Source: Cupriavidus sp. 2SB (GTDB lineage: Bacteria > Pseudomonadota > Gammaproteobacteria > Burkholderiales > Burkholderiaceae). From it: DNA of 64,000 bases. Shown here piece by piece: positions 39,832 to 48,103 of this stretch (the stretch's first letter is position 1; every line of letters starts with the position of its first letter). A program made the translations under genes and the position numbers. The stretch spans positions 90,999 through 154,998 of the forward strand of contig NZ_SCMX01000005.1 of the NCBI RefSeq assembly GCF_005503625.1, read 5' to 3'. The notes below the pieces were generated by a model. It was not told where the DNA came from. It was given only the letters and a program-made list of their open reading frames with translations, and did no database searches.

Positions 39832-40131
39832 ATGGCTCTCGAACTCTCCGACGTCAAGCGCATCGCGCACCTGGCCCGCATCGAAACCACCGATGCCGAG
39901 GCCGAACAGACGCTTGTCCAGCTGAACAATTTCTTCACCCTCGTGGAACAGATGCAGGCGGTGGATACCACCGGCATCGAGCCGCTGGCCCACCCGCTGT
40001 CCGCCGTGCGCGATATCGCCCAGCGCCTGCGCGAGGACGCCGTGACCGAGAGCGACCGCCGCGCCGACTACCAGCGCCCGGCACCGGCCACAGAGAACGG
40101 CCTGTATCTCGTACCGAAGGTCATCGAGTGA
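39832..40131 (+). CDS. gatC: Aspartyl/glutamyl-tRNA amidotransferase subunit C
   Basis: 99 residues. The helical [21 protein letters not shown] opening and the C-terminal [12 protein letters not shown], then YLVPKVIE, match GatC. It stabilises the GatA-GatB complex that converts Glu-tRNA(Gln), and in this group Asp-tRNA(Asn), to the amidated form. It lies 50 bp before gatA. Confidence 0.95.
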   Translation: MALELSDVKRIAHLARIETTDAEAEQTLVQLNNFFTLVEQMQAVDTTGIEPLAHPLSAVRDIAQRLREDAVTESDRRADYQRPAPATENGLYLVPKVIE

Positions 40132-40181
40132 CGCGCGGCCCCGCCCGTCCGTCCTCCCATCCAGACGCCATCTGACCCGAC

Positions 40182-41681
40182 ATGACCTTTTCCGCTGATT
40201 CCGTGACTTCCCTGCGCCAGATCGCCGACGCACTGGCCGCGCGCACCGTCTCCGCCGAGGAACTCGCGCGCGACTACCTGGCGCGCATCGACGCCGCCAA
40301 ACACCTCAACGCCTTTGTCGACGTCAATTCCGAACTGACGCTGGCGCAGGCCCGCGCCGCCGACGAGCGCCGCGCCAACGGCCAGGCCGCGCCGCTGACC
40401 GGCGTGCCGATTGCCCACAAGGACGTCTTTGTGACGCGCGGCTGGAAGTCCACCGCCGGCTCGAAGATGCTTGCCGGCTACGAAAGCCCGTTCGACGCCA
40501 CCGTGGTGGAGCGCCTGGGCGCCGCCGGCATGGTGACGCTGGGCAAGACCAATATGGACGAGTTCGCGATGGGCTCCTCCAACGAGAACTCGTACCAGGG
40601 CGTGGTGCGCAACCCGTGGAACACCGAGTACGTGCCCGGCGGTTCGTCGGGTGGCTCCGCTGCCGCCGTGGCCGCTGGCCTGGCGCCTGCCGCCACCGGC
40701 ACCGACACGGGGGGCTCGATCCGCCAGCCGGCTTCGTTCTCGGGCATCACGGGGATCAAGCCCACGTATGGCCGCGTGTCGCGCTACGGCATGATCGCGT
40801 TCGCGTCGTCGCTGGACCAGGGCGGCCCGATGGCCCATTCGGCCGAAGACTGCGCGCTGCTGCTCAATACGATGGCTGGCTTCGATCCCAAGGATTCCAC
40901 GAGCCTCGCGCCCGCGCAGGGCGGTGTGGACGAAGACTTCACGCGCCTGCTGGGTCAGCCGCGTGCTGGCGCATCGGCCTCGCAGCCGCTGGCCGGCCTG
41001 CGCATCGGCCTGCCGCGCGAGTACTTCGGCAAGGGTCTCTCCGCCGATGTGGAAAGGACCGTGCGCGCCGCGCTGGCCGAGTACGAGAAGCTGGGCGCCA
41101 CGCTGGTTGACGTCTCGCTGCCCAAGACCGAACTGTCGATCCCGGTGTACTACATCATCGCGCCGGCCGAGGCTTCGTCGAACCTGTCGCGCTTCGACGG
41201 CGTGCGCTACGGCCATCGTGCCGCCGAGTACCGCGACCTGCTCGACATGTACAAGAAGAGCCGCGCCGAAGGCTTCGGCACCGAGGTCAAGCGCCGCATC
41301 ATGGTGGGCACGTATGTGCTGTCGCACGGCTATTACGATGCCTATTACCTGCAGGCGCAGAAGATCCGCCGCATCATCGCCGATGATTTCCAGCGCGCAT
41401 TTGCCGAGTGCGACGTGATCATGGGTCCGGTGGCGCCGAGCGTGGCGTGGAAGCTGGGCGAGAAGACCGCCGATCCCGTGCAGATGTACCTGGCCGATAT
41501 CTTCACGCTGTCCACCAGCCTGGCCGGCCTGCCCGGCATGAGCGTGCCGGCCGGCTTTGGCGACGGCAACATGCCCGTAGGCCTGCAACTGATCGGCAAC
41601 TACTTCGACGAAGCACGCCTGCTGCAGGTGGCCCATGCGTTCCAGCAGGCCACCGACTGGCACCTGCGCCGTCCGGCCTGA
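40182..41681 (+). CDS. gatA: Aspartyl/glutamyl-tRNA amidotransferase subunit A
   Basis: 499 residues of the amidase-signature family. The Ser-cisSer-Lys triad is visible: Lys in PIAHKDVF, the cis-Ser and nucleophile Ser in the [14 protein letters not shown] and [13 protein letters not shown] segments. It releases ammonia from glutamine and channels it to GatB. The C-terminus [18 protein letters not shown] is typical. It is followed after 19 bp by a lipoprotein gene, not directly by gatB. Confidence 0.97.
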   Translation: MTFSADSVTSLRQIADALAARTVSAEELARDYLARIDAAKHLNAFVDVNSELTLAQARAADERRANGQAAPLTGVPIAHKDVFVTRGWKSTAGSKMLAGYESPFDATVVERLGAAGMVTLGKTNMDEFAMGSSNENSYQGVVRNPWNTEYVPGGSSGGSAAAVAAGLAPAATGTDTGGSIRQPASFSGITGIKPTYGRVSRYGMIAFASSLDQGGPMAHSAEDCALLLNTMAGFDPKDSTSLAPAQGGVDEDFTRLLGQPRAGASASQPLAGLRIGLPREYFGKGLSADVERTVRAALAEYEKLGATLVDVSLPKTELSIPVYYIIAPAEASSNLSRFDGVRYGHRAAEYRDLLDMYKKSRAEGFGTEVKRRIMVGTYVLSHGYYDAYYLQAQKIRRIIADDFQRAFAECDVIMGPVAPSVAWKLGEKTADPVQMYLADIFTLSTSLAGLPGMSVPAGFGDGNMPVGLQLIGNYFDEARLLQVAHAFQQATDWHLRRPA

Positions 41682-41700
41682 ACGCCGGAGTGACGAAGCA

Positions 41701-42183
41701 ATGACGCGCCTGTCTGCCCTCTCTCACAAGCTGCCGGTCTCTGCCCGGCTGCTTGCCGCGCTGCTGCTGGCCGCCACGCTGGCCGGCTGCCAGATTCCGT
41801 TCATGGGCCGCTCCACGCCCATCGCGGCACGCGACATCGACCTCGTCGGCAATTGCCAGCGCACCGAGGAAGATGGTTTCCGCGAGGACGCACAACTGCG
41901 TGTGGCGGACAACACCGTGCAGCAATTGCAATGGAAGCTGTGGGTAGGCAAGCGCGGTTCGTGCAGCTTCAACCTGGCCGATTTCCGTCAGGTCCGCAAG
42001 ACGCCGCATATCGAGTTGCGCGCCAACGACGGCAGCGCGTGCAAGCTGATGGTCTGGCAGGACCCGCGCCGCGTGACGCTGGCGCATGCGGGCTGTCAGG
42101 CGCGCTGCTCGCCGGGCATTTACGAGGAAGCCTGGCCCGTGATGTTCGAGCCGGGCACCGGCGCCTGCGCGACTACGCGCTGA
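41701..42183 (+). CDS. Small lipoprotein of unknown function
   Basis: 160 residues. The signal peptide ends in a LAGC lipobox with the modified Cys at about residue 29. The mature protein (about 130 residues) contains five further cysteines (GNCQRTEEDG, SCSFNLADF, CKLMVWQ, GCQARC), enough for disulfides in the periplasm. The composition and QLQWKLWVGKRGSCSF pattern suggest a small beta-rich domain. I do not recognise the family. It lies within the gat operon region, 19 bp after gatA and 12 bp before a hydrolase gene, so it is probably co-transcribed with both. Confidence 0.8.
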   Translation: MTRLSALSHKLPVSARLLAALLLAATLAGCQIPFMGRSTPIAARDIDLVGNCQRTEEDGFREDAQLRVADNTVQQLQWKLWVGKRGSCSFNLADFRQVRKTPHIELRANDGSACKLMVWQDPRRVTLAHAGCQARCSPGIYEEAWPVMFEPGTGACATTR

Positions 42184-42195
42184 ACGTCAACGATC

Positions 42196-43269
42196 ATGCC
42201 GCGTCCGCCGCTTCCCGCCTCCCCTGCCTCGCCACTGGTTCCGACCAGGGCGGGACGCTGGGCGCGCGGTGTGCTGGCTGCAATCGCGATGGGCGTGGCG
42301 CTGATGCCCACGGCACCGGCCCAGCCGGCGGTGTCGATGGCCCCGACAACGCCGGTGGTGCCGCTGACGGCGCCGGTCAATGGATCGACAGCATCTGTCA
42401 CCACATCGGCGAACGAACCATCGGCCACGCTCATCCGGCTTCCAGCCGAGCCGGGCACGCCGGCCCTGACTGCATACTGGTTCACGCCGCGTGAAGGCTC
42501 GCTCGCGCGCAGCCAGCCGTTGCCGGTGGTGGTGGCCTTGCACGGCTGCGGCGGTCTCGTGGACATGCGCGTGGCAGCCAGGCGCGCTGGCACGATCGAG
42601 GAAGTGATCGACCCTGCCGCCGCGTTGCAGGGCCGCTATCGCGAGTATGCGCAGTGGCTCACCGAGCGCGGCTATGCGGTGTTGATGCCCGACAGCTTCA
42701 GCCCGCGCGGCAAGGCGCAGGGCATCTGCACCGAAGCCCTCGATGCCCGCTCGATCGACGACCGCACGCGGCGCGCCGATGCGCTGGCGGCACTGCGCTG
42801 GGTATCGAAGCAACCGACCATCGACGCGCGGCGCATCGTGCTGCTGGGCTGGTCCAACGGTGCGCAGGCCGTGCTGGCGACGATCGACGCCAGCCGCCCG
42901 TGGCCAGCCGCCACGCCCAACGTAGAGCGCGCGGTGGCGTTCTATCCCGGCTGCCGGCGCGCGGTGCAGCAACATGATTTCCGGTTGCGTACGCCGTTGC
43001 TGCTGATGATTGGCGGCGCCGACGACTGGACGCCCGCCACGCGCTGCGCGATGCTGCAGAACGCGGTGCAGTCCCGCCAGCCCGGCGCGCGATTTCGGCT
43101 GGAGATCTATCCCGGCGCGTACCATGGCTTCGACGGCACCAGTGAACTTCATGTGCGGCGCGATATCGCCGCACGGCACGGCAGCGGCGTGACCGTGGGC
43201 GGCGATGCCGTGGCCCGCGTGGCCGCGCTGGCCCAACTCGACTCCTGGCTCGCGAGTCCCGACCCCTGA
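42196..43269 (+). CDS. Dienelactone hydrolase-like exported hydrolase
   Basis: 357 residues. The N-terminus has a twin-Arg-free basic region and a hydrophobic stretch (about 22-42, ending PTAPAQPA), so export is likely. The alpha/beta hydrolase domain (about 75-350) has [13 protein letters not shown], nucleophile Ser in [10 protein letters not shown], Asp in GADDWTPA and His in YHGFDG. Cysteines at CTEA, CRRA and CAML may form disulfides. Dienelactone hydrolases use Cys as nucleophile; here the elbow has Ser, so a serine esterase or lipase-type reaction is more likely. Substrate unknown. It sits between gatA and gatB. Confidence 0.82.
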   Translation: MPRPPLPASPASPLVPTRAGRWARGVLAAIAMGVALMPTAPAQPAVSMAPTTPVVPLTAPVNGSTASVTTSANEPSATLIRLPAEPGTPALTAYWFTPREGSLARSQPLPVVVALHGCGGLVDMRVAARRAGTIEEVIDPAAALQGRYREYAQWLTERGYAVLMPDSFSPRGKAQGICTEALDARSIDDRTRRADALAALRWVSKQPTIDARRIVLLGWSNGAQAVLATIDASRPWPAATPNVERAVAFYPGCRRAVQQHDFRLRTPLLLMIGGADDWTPATRCAMLQNAVQSRQPGARFRLEIYPGAYHGFDGTSELHVRRDIAARHGSGVTVGGDAVARVAALAQLDSWLASPDP

Positions 43270-43340
43270 CACCGGGGTATTGGATTCGACGAACCCATCT
43301 TCAGATACAGATACAGATTCAGAAAGACAAGGAATACGCC

Positions 43341-44795
43341 ATGCAATGGGAAGTGGTGATCGGCCTGGAGACGCACACGCAGCTCTCCACGGCTTCCAAG
43401 ATTTTCTCCGGTACCTCCACCGCGTTCGGCGCCGAGCCCAACACGCAGGCTTCGCCCGTGGATCTGGCGCTGCCCGGCGTGCTGCCCGTGCTGAACCGTG
43501 GTGCCGTCGAGCGCGCCATCCAGTTCGGCCTGTCGATCGATGCGAAGATCGCGCCGCGCAGCATCTTCGCGCGCAAGAACTACTTCTATCCTGATCTGCC
43601 CAAGGGTTACCAGATCAGCCAGTACGAGATCCCCGTGGTGCAGGGCGGCCAGATCACGATCCAGGTGGAAGGCAAGCAGGGCGTCTACGAGAAGACCGTC
43701 AACCTGACGCGCGCCCACCTTGAGGAAGACGCGGGCAAATCCCTGCACGAAGACTTCGCGGGCATGACCGGCATCGACCTGAACCGCGCCGGCACGCCGC
43801 TGCTGGAGATCGTCACCGAGCCGGAAATGCGCAGCTCGGCAGAGGCCGTGGCTTATGCCAAGGCGCTGCACTCGCTGGTGGTCTGGCTCGGCATCTGCGA
43901 CGGCAACATGCAGGAAGGCAGCTTCCGTTGCGATGCCAACGTGTCCGTGCGCCCGGTGGGCCAGAAGGAGTTCGGCACGCGCCGCGAGATCAAGAACCTG
44001 AACTCGTTCCGCTTCCTGCAGCAGGCCATCGACTACGAAGTGCAGTGGCAGATCGCCGAGATCGAGGACGGCCGCGATATCGTCCAGGCCACGGTGCTGT
44101 TCAACCCGGACACCGGCGAGACCCGCGCGATGCGCACCAAGGAAGACGCGCACGACTACCGCTACTTCCCGGACCCGGACCTGATGCCGCTGGAAATCGA
44201 CGCCGCGTGGATCGAGCGTGTGCGCAGCGAACTCCCGGAGCTGCCGGCTGCGATGCAGGCGCGCTTTGTGTCGCAATACGGACTGTCGGCCTATGACGCC
44301 AGCACGCTGACCGCGACCAAATCGCTCGCCGCGTATTTCGAGGCCGTGGTGACGGAAGTGGGCGCTGCCAGCGCCAAGCCCGCCGCCAACTGGCTGATGG
44401 GTGACGTGGCATCGCAACTGAATCGCGACGGCATCGGCATCGACGAAGCGCCGGTGCGCCCCGCCCAACTGGCGAAGCTTCTTACGCGCATCACCGACGG
44501 CACCGTATCGAACAACACGGCCAAGAAGGATGTGTTCCCGGCGATGTGGGCGGGTGAGTCGGGCGGCGACGCCGACGCGATCATCGCCGCGAAGGGCCTG
44601 AAGCAGATGTCCGACACCGGCGAGCTGGAAAAGATCATCGACGACGTGCTGGCCGCCAACGCCAAGTCGGTCGAGGAATTCCGCGCCGGCAAGGAAAAGG
44701 CGTTCAACGCACTGGTGGGCCAGGCCATGAAGGCCACCAAGGGCAAGGCCAACCCGGCCCAGGTCAACGACCTGCTGAAGAAGAAGCTGGGCTGA
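43341..44795 (+). CDS. gatB: Aspartyl/glutamyl-tRNA amidotransferase subunit B
   Basis: 484 residues. Features: [20 protein letters not shown] at the start, [68 protein letters not shown], and the C-terminal YqeY-like tail (about 335-484). It activates the tRNA-bound Glu or Asp by phosphorylation and accepts the ammonia delivered by GatA. It lies 71 bp after the hydrolase gene and is followed by a strong terminator. Confidence 0.97.
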   Translation: MQWEVVIGLETHTQLSTASKIFSGTSTAFGAEPNTQASPVDLALPGVLPVLNRGAVERAIQFGLSIDAKIAPRSIFARKNYFYPDLPKGYQISQYEIPVVQGGQITIQVEGKQGVYEKTVNLTRAHLEEDAGKSLHEDFAGMTGIDLNRAGTPLLEIVTEPEMRSSAEAVAYAKALHSLVVWLGICDGNMQEGSFRCDANVSVRPVGQKEFGTRREIKNLNSFRFLQQAIDYEVQWQIAEIEDGRDIVQATVLFNPDTGETRAMRTKEDAHDYRYFPDPDLMPLEIDAAWIERVRSELPELPAAMQARFVSQYGLSAYDASTLTATKSLAAYFEAVVTEVGAASAKPAANWLMGDVASQLNRDGIGIDEAPVRPAQLAKLLTRITDGTVSNNTAKKDVFPAMWAGESGGDADAIIAAKGLKQMSDTGELEKIIDDVLAANAKSVEEFRAGKEKAFNALVGQAMKATKGKANPAQVNDLLKKKLG

Positions 44796-44817
44796 GTTTT
44801 TTCGGTTTTGGTAGTGC

Positions 44818-44847
44818 AAACGGCCACGCGCGAGCGTGGCCGTTTTT
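44818..44847 (+). terminator. Rho-independent terminator after gatB
   Basis: Arms AAACGGCCACGC and GCGTGGCCGTTT with loop GCGA, followed by further T residues, 23 bp after the gatB stop. Confidence 0.92.
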
Positions 44848-44850
44848 GTT

Positions 44851-44884
44851 TCTCCCCTCTCCCGCACGCGGGAGAGGGGAGAAA
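44851..44884. repeat. Short inverted repeat of the CCCCTCTCCC family
   Basis: Arms TCTCCCCTCTCCCGC and GCGGGAGAGGGGAGA around AC, placed immediately after the gatB terminator. Same family as the copies at 14.4, 46.35 and 58.8 kb. Confidence 0.85.
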
Positions 44885-45105
44885 AGAACGGCTAGCGGAT
44901 AAGGCGCCTCATCGAGCAGTTTCCAGTGCCACGATCCGCACAGGGAATGGATTGGCGCATGGGGTTTCCCCACCCCATCGTCACCCCCTCAATCCATGGT
45001 TTGCCGCTTCGTTGTCTGGAAGGATGACCTGGCCGTCGGTGATGCCGTGCCAGGTGCCGCATGCCGATGGCTTCTCTTGAACTCGACGACTTTAGGAGCA
45101 TTGCC

Positions 45106-46317
45106 ATGGCAGACCAGCAGGGTATTCGTTTCTTTCGAGTGAACACTGGGTGGAGCGAGGACGCCTCCGCGACAGGCGGCGACACGGTGGCGGTGGGTCC
45201 GGCTGCCGTGGCCACCGGCACGGAGAACATGGCGTTCGGCATCCTGTCGCGCGCCACCGGCGAGCACAACTCGCTGGCCATTGGCGGCGTGGTGCAGGCC
45301 ACCGGCACACGAGCACTGGCCATCGGCGGGCACTCGGCGGCGTCGGCGCACGCGGCACAAGCGTTCGGCGCGGACAGCAAGGCCAGCGCCGAGAGTGCGC
45401 TGGCACTGGGTTACCTGAGTGCAGCGATTGGGGCGCGCAGTGTGGCACTGGGCGCCGAAAGCTCAGCCGACCGTGACGATGTGGTGTCCGTGGGCAACAG
45501 CGCGCGCAAACGGCCCATCGTGAACCTGGGTGACGGCGAAATTGCCGAGGCCAGCACCGATGCCGTCAACGGCCGACAGCTCTACGCGACCAACCAACGT
45601 GTGATTGCGCTGGAGAACAGCACGGCCGGCATCCGCTACTTCCGCGTGAAGAGCACCAAGTCCGATGGCGTAGCGAGCGGTGATGATGCCGTGGCCATTG
45701 GCCCTGCGTCTGGCGCTGCCGGCCCGGGCAGCCTCGGCATCGGCTATGCAGCCCGCGCCCTCGGCGGACTGGGCTCGATTGCAGTGGGCAGCAGTTCGGT
45801 CAGTACCGCCGACTATGCCCAGGCGTTCGGCGTGCGGGCGTATGCCGCAAGCTCTGGCGATGTGGCGATCGGGTTTAACGCGCAGACCAATGGCGGAGGT
45901 CAGGCCGCATTGGCGGCTGGCTTCAATGCCAGTGCATCGGCCGCAGAAACGGTGGCGCTAGGCCTGCAGGCCCGCGCTACCGCGCAAGGCGGTGTCGCGA
46001 TTGGCGCTCGCACGCAAGCCGGAAACGCGGGCTCCGCCGTGTTCGGCCACGAGTCCAGTGCCACTGCCGACAACGGCACGGCGGTGGGTCGCGCTGCCGC
46101 GGTGACTGCGGCGAATGGCGTTGCCCTTGGCGCCGGATCCACATGCGACCGCACTAACTCGGTATCGGTGGGCAGTCCCGACGCGCGTCGGCAATTGGTC
46201 AATGTCGCGGACGCCACCGCACTGAACGACGCCGTCAATCTGGCCCAGCTGCGTGCCGTGACTGGGGAACTGGAAGGCCTGCGGGCAAGGATCGCCGCGC
46301 TGGAGGCGGGTCGATAA
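45106..46317 (+). CDS. YadA-head-like repeat protein lacking signal peptide and membrane anchor
   Basis: 403 residues in two modules. Each opens with a GIR-F/Y-FRV motif (residues 6 and 175), then about ten 14-residue YadA/Hep_Hag head repeats of the type AxAxGxxSxAIG (NSLAIGG, RSVALGA, DAVAIGP, ETVALGL). Each ends in the neck motif (RKRPIVNLGDGEIAEASTDAVNGRQL; RRQLVNVADATALNDAVNLAQL). A 22-residue heptad coil (ELEGLRARIAALEAGR) ends the chain. Trimeric autotransporters carry such heads but need a signal peptide and a C-terminal barrel; both are absent. The start ATG has AGGAG 8 bp upstream. The fold is predicted trimeric; location and role unknown. Confidence 0.85.
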   Translation: MADQQGIRFFRVNTGWSEDASATGGDTVAVGPAAVATGTENMAFGILSRATGEHNSLAIGGVVQATGTRALAIGGHSAASAHAAQAFGADSKASAESALALGYLSAAIGARSVALGAESSADRDDVVSVGNSARKRPIVNLGDGEIAEASTDAVNGRQLYATNQRVIALENSTAGIRYFRVKSTKSDGVASGDDAVAIGPASGAAGPGSLGIGYAARALGGLGSIAVGSSSVSTADYAQAFGVRAYAASSGDVAIGFNAQTNGGGQAALAAGFNASASAAETVALGLQARATAQGGVAIGARTQAGNAGSAVFGHESSATADNGTAVGRAAAVTAANGVALGAGSTCDRTNSVSVGSPDARRQLVNVADATALNDAVNLAQLRAVTGELEGLRARIAALEAGR

Positions 46318-46350
46318 CATCGGCGCGGATGGCGTTTGGAAACGCCCGGC

Positions 46351-46386
46351 TTGCTCCCCTCTCCCGCAAGCGTGAGAGGGGAGCAA
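46351..46386. repeat. Inverted repeat of the CCCCTCTCCC family between convergent YadA-like genes
   Basis: Arms TTGCTCCCCTCTC and GAGAGGGGAGCAA, perfect over 13 bp, around a 10-nt loop. It sits midway between the two convergent stops (46317 and 46437) and may serve as a two-way terminator. Confidence 0.8.
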
Positions 46387-46436
46387 CCGCTCCGATGACT
46401 CTCGCTAATCCTCCGGCGGCAACTGGCGCGGATGGA

Positions 46437-46997
46437 TCAGCGTTTTTCCAGAGCCGCCACCCTGGCCTGCAGCTTGGCCAGTTCCGCGCGCATGGCGAGG
46501 TACATCGCAAAGTTGACCGCGTCACCCGGTGCGCTGGCATCTGCCACGTTGATGAGTTGGCGAGGCTGCTCTGCCGTGCCGATGGACACCGAAGCGTCGC
46601 GGTCGCATACGGAACCTGCGCCGAGCGCCACACCGTTTGTCACCGTCACCACGGCGGCGCAACCCAGCGCCGTACTCTTCTCGGCAGCGCTCGCAGCATT
46701 GCTGCCCAGCGCGGTACTGTCGAGGCCGCCGCATTCGGCCGCCCAGCCGATGGCGATGCCGTTCTGGCCCGGCGCCTTGGCGCTGGAACCGATCGCCACC
46801 GTTCCCGAACTGAGGCTGCTGGCGAGGTAGCCGACGGACACGGCATCGCCGGGTCCGAATGCGCTGGCATCCAGGCCAATGGCCACGCTGTTGTTGCCCT
46901 CCACCACGGCGCGCGGTCCAACACCCACGCTGTTGGTACCAGTGACCGACGCATCGGCCTCATCGCTATTTACACGAAAGTACTCGATCCCCGTCAT
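46437..46997 (-). CDS. Short YadA-head-like protein lacking signal peptide and membrane anchor
   Basis: 186 residues, one module of the same design as the convergent gene. It opens MTGIEYFRVNSDEADASVTG, then has head repeats (NSVGVGP, NSVAIGL, GTVAIGS, NGIAIGW, STALGC, NGVALGA). A neck segment (RQLINVADASAPGDAVNF) leads to a terminal coil (ELAKLQARVAALEKR). The N-terminus is polar, so there is no Sec signal, and no barrel follows. The ATG at 46997 was chosen because it matches the start of the paralogue. It lies 140 bp downstream of the transglutaminase gene on the same strand, with no clear terminator between, so it may belong to that operon. Confidence 0.82.
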   Translation of the reverse strand: MTGIEYFRVNSDEADASVTGTNSVGVGPRAVVEGNNSVAIGLDASAFGPGDAVSVGYLASSLSSGTVAIGSSAKAPGQNGIAIGWAAECGGLDSTALGSNAASAAEKSTALGCAAVVTVTNGVALGAGSVCDRDASVSIGTAEQPRQLINVADASAPGDAVNFAMYLAMRAELAKLQARVAALEKR

Positions 46998-47137
46998 GTT
47001 TCGCTCCAGAAGGTTGACCCGAACGGAAGCCGCGGCTTCCAACGAACCCCGGACGCAGTGCGCCGGGGCTGAGGCCATCATTCCAAAGGGCGCGTTGCCG
47101 GGGAATGGATGCGCGCGGAACTAGATGGATGAGACTG

Positions 47138-48103
47138 TCACGACGGAGTCTGCGCCACCGGCACCATCGGCACCATCGGCACCACACTGACCTCCACCTC
47201 CACCGTATGCTCGCCGCCACCGACGATCACGCCGTGCAGCAGCGGCACGTCGCTGTAGTCGCGTGCGATGGCAAGCGTGACGTGGCGCGTATCGGCCAGC
47301 ATGTCGTTGGTGGGGTCGAGATCGATCCAGCCCGTGACCGGGCACCAGACGCCGGCCCATGCGTGCGAGGCATCGGCACCGAGCAGGCGCGGCTCGCCCG
47401 GTGGTGGATCGGTGCAGAGATAACCGCTGACATATCTTGCGGCGAGTCCGATCGAACGCAGGCAGCCGATCATCACCTGGGCAAAGTCCTGGCACACGCC
47501 GCTGCGTTGCGCGAAGGCTTCCAGCGCAGGGGTATGCACTTCGGTGGTTTCGGCGTGATAGTCGAAATCCGCGTGGATGCGATGCATCAGGTCGATGGCG
47601 CCCGCCGCCACCGGGACGCCGGGCCGGAAGCTGCGCAGCGCGTAGGCGCGCAAGTCCGCGTGCAGCGACACGTTTGGCGACGCGTAGACGAATTCCGATT
47701 CCGCATGGAAAGGCTGCCCCGCGCGGTAGCGCAGTTGCTGCGCCGCGTCTTCCCACTTGCGTCCGGCCTCGGGATCGAAATCCCGCCAGCGCGGTACAAG
47801 CGTCACCGTACTGCGCGAAGTCAGTTGCATCGATTCGTGCGGCGCGTCGAGCATGAAGTGCAGCACATTGTTGCCGAACGCATCGGTGCGCACGTGCTGG
47901 TGCAGAGGCGCCGGTTCGATAACCGTGGCGTGATCGCCCACCTGCTGCCACGCGTACGGCGGCGGCGTGACCACGGCACGTTGCTGGGCGTGTTCCACGG
48001 GCCACGCGTACTGATACCGCGTGACGTGGTGCACATCGAGCGTGGTCGGCGCATCCGGCGGCACGGTCTGCGGCGCCGCCGCAGTGTTCTGGGCATCGCT
48101 CAT
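47138..48103 (-). CDS. Transglutaminase-like protein with bacterial N-terminal domain
   Basis: 321 residues. The beta-rich bacterial transglutaminase N-domain (about 22-105: LDVHHVTRYQYAWPVEHAQQRAVVTP) precedes a transglutaminase/papain-fold core with the triad Cys204 (RSGVCQDFAQV), His247 (DASHAWAGVW) and Asp261 or 263 (GWIDLDPTND). The final 30 residues are a Val/Pro-rich tail with repeated VPM. The fold hydrolyses or exchanges amide bonds. Third gene of a set with an ATP-grasp/alpha-E fusion and a larger transglutaminase; the start overlaps the stop of the former by 4 bp. Substrate unknown. Confidence 0.92.
   Translation of the reverse strand: MSDAQNTAAAPQTVPPDAPTTLDVHHVTRYQYAWPVEHAQQRAVVTPPPYAWQQVGDHATVIEPAPLHQHVRTDAFGNNVLHFMLDAPHESMQLTSRSTVTLVPRWRDFDPEAGRKWEDAAQQLRYRAGQPFHAESEFVYASPNVSLHADLRAYALRSFRPGVPVAAGAIDLMHRIHADFDYHAETTEVHTPALEAFAQRSGVCQDFAQVMIGCLRSIGLAARYVSGYLCTDPPPGEPRLLGADASHAWAGVWCPVTGWIDLDPTNDMLADTRHVTLAIARDYSDVPLLHGVIVGGGEHTVEVEVSVVPMVPMVPVAQTPS

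Noticed and set aside
45106..46997. YadA-head proteins as phage tail fibres or a prophage remnant
   Set aside because: No phage, integrase or tail genes lie nearby, and flanking genes are ordinary chromosomal ones.
47047..47068. Inverted repeat CCCCGG/CCGGGG as a terminator between the transglutaminase and the short YadA-head gene
   Set aside because: Arms are only 6 bp with a 10-nt loop and no T-run follows on the minus strand, so it was not annotated as a terminator.
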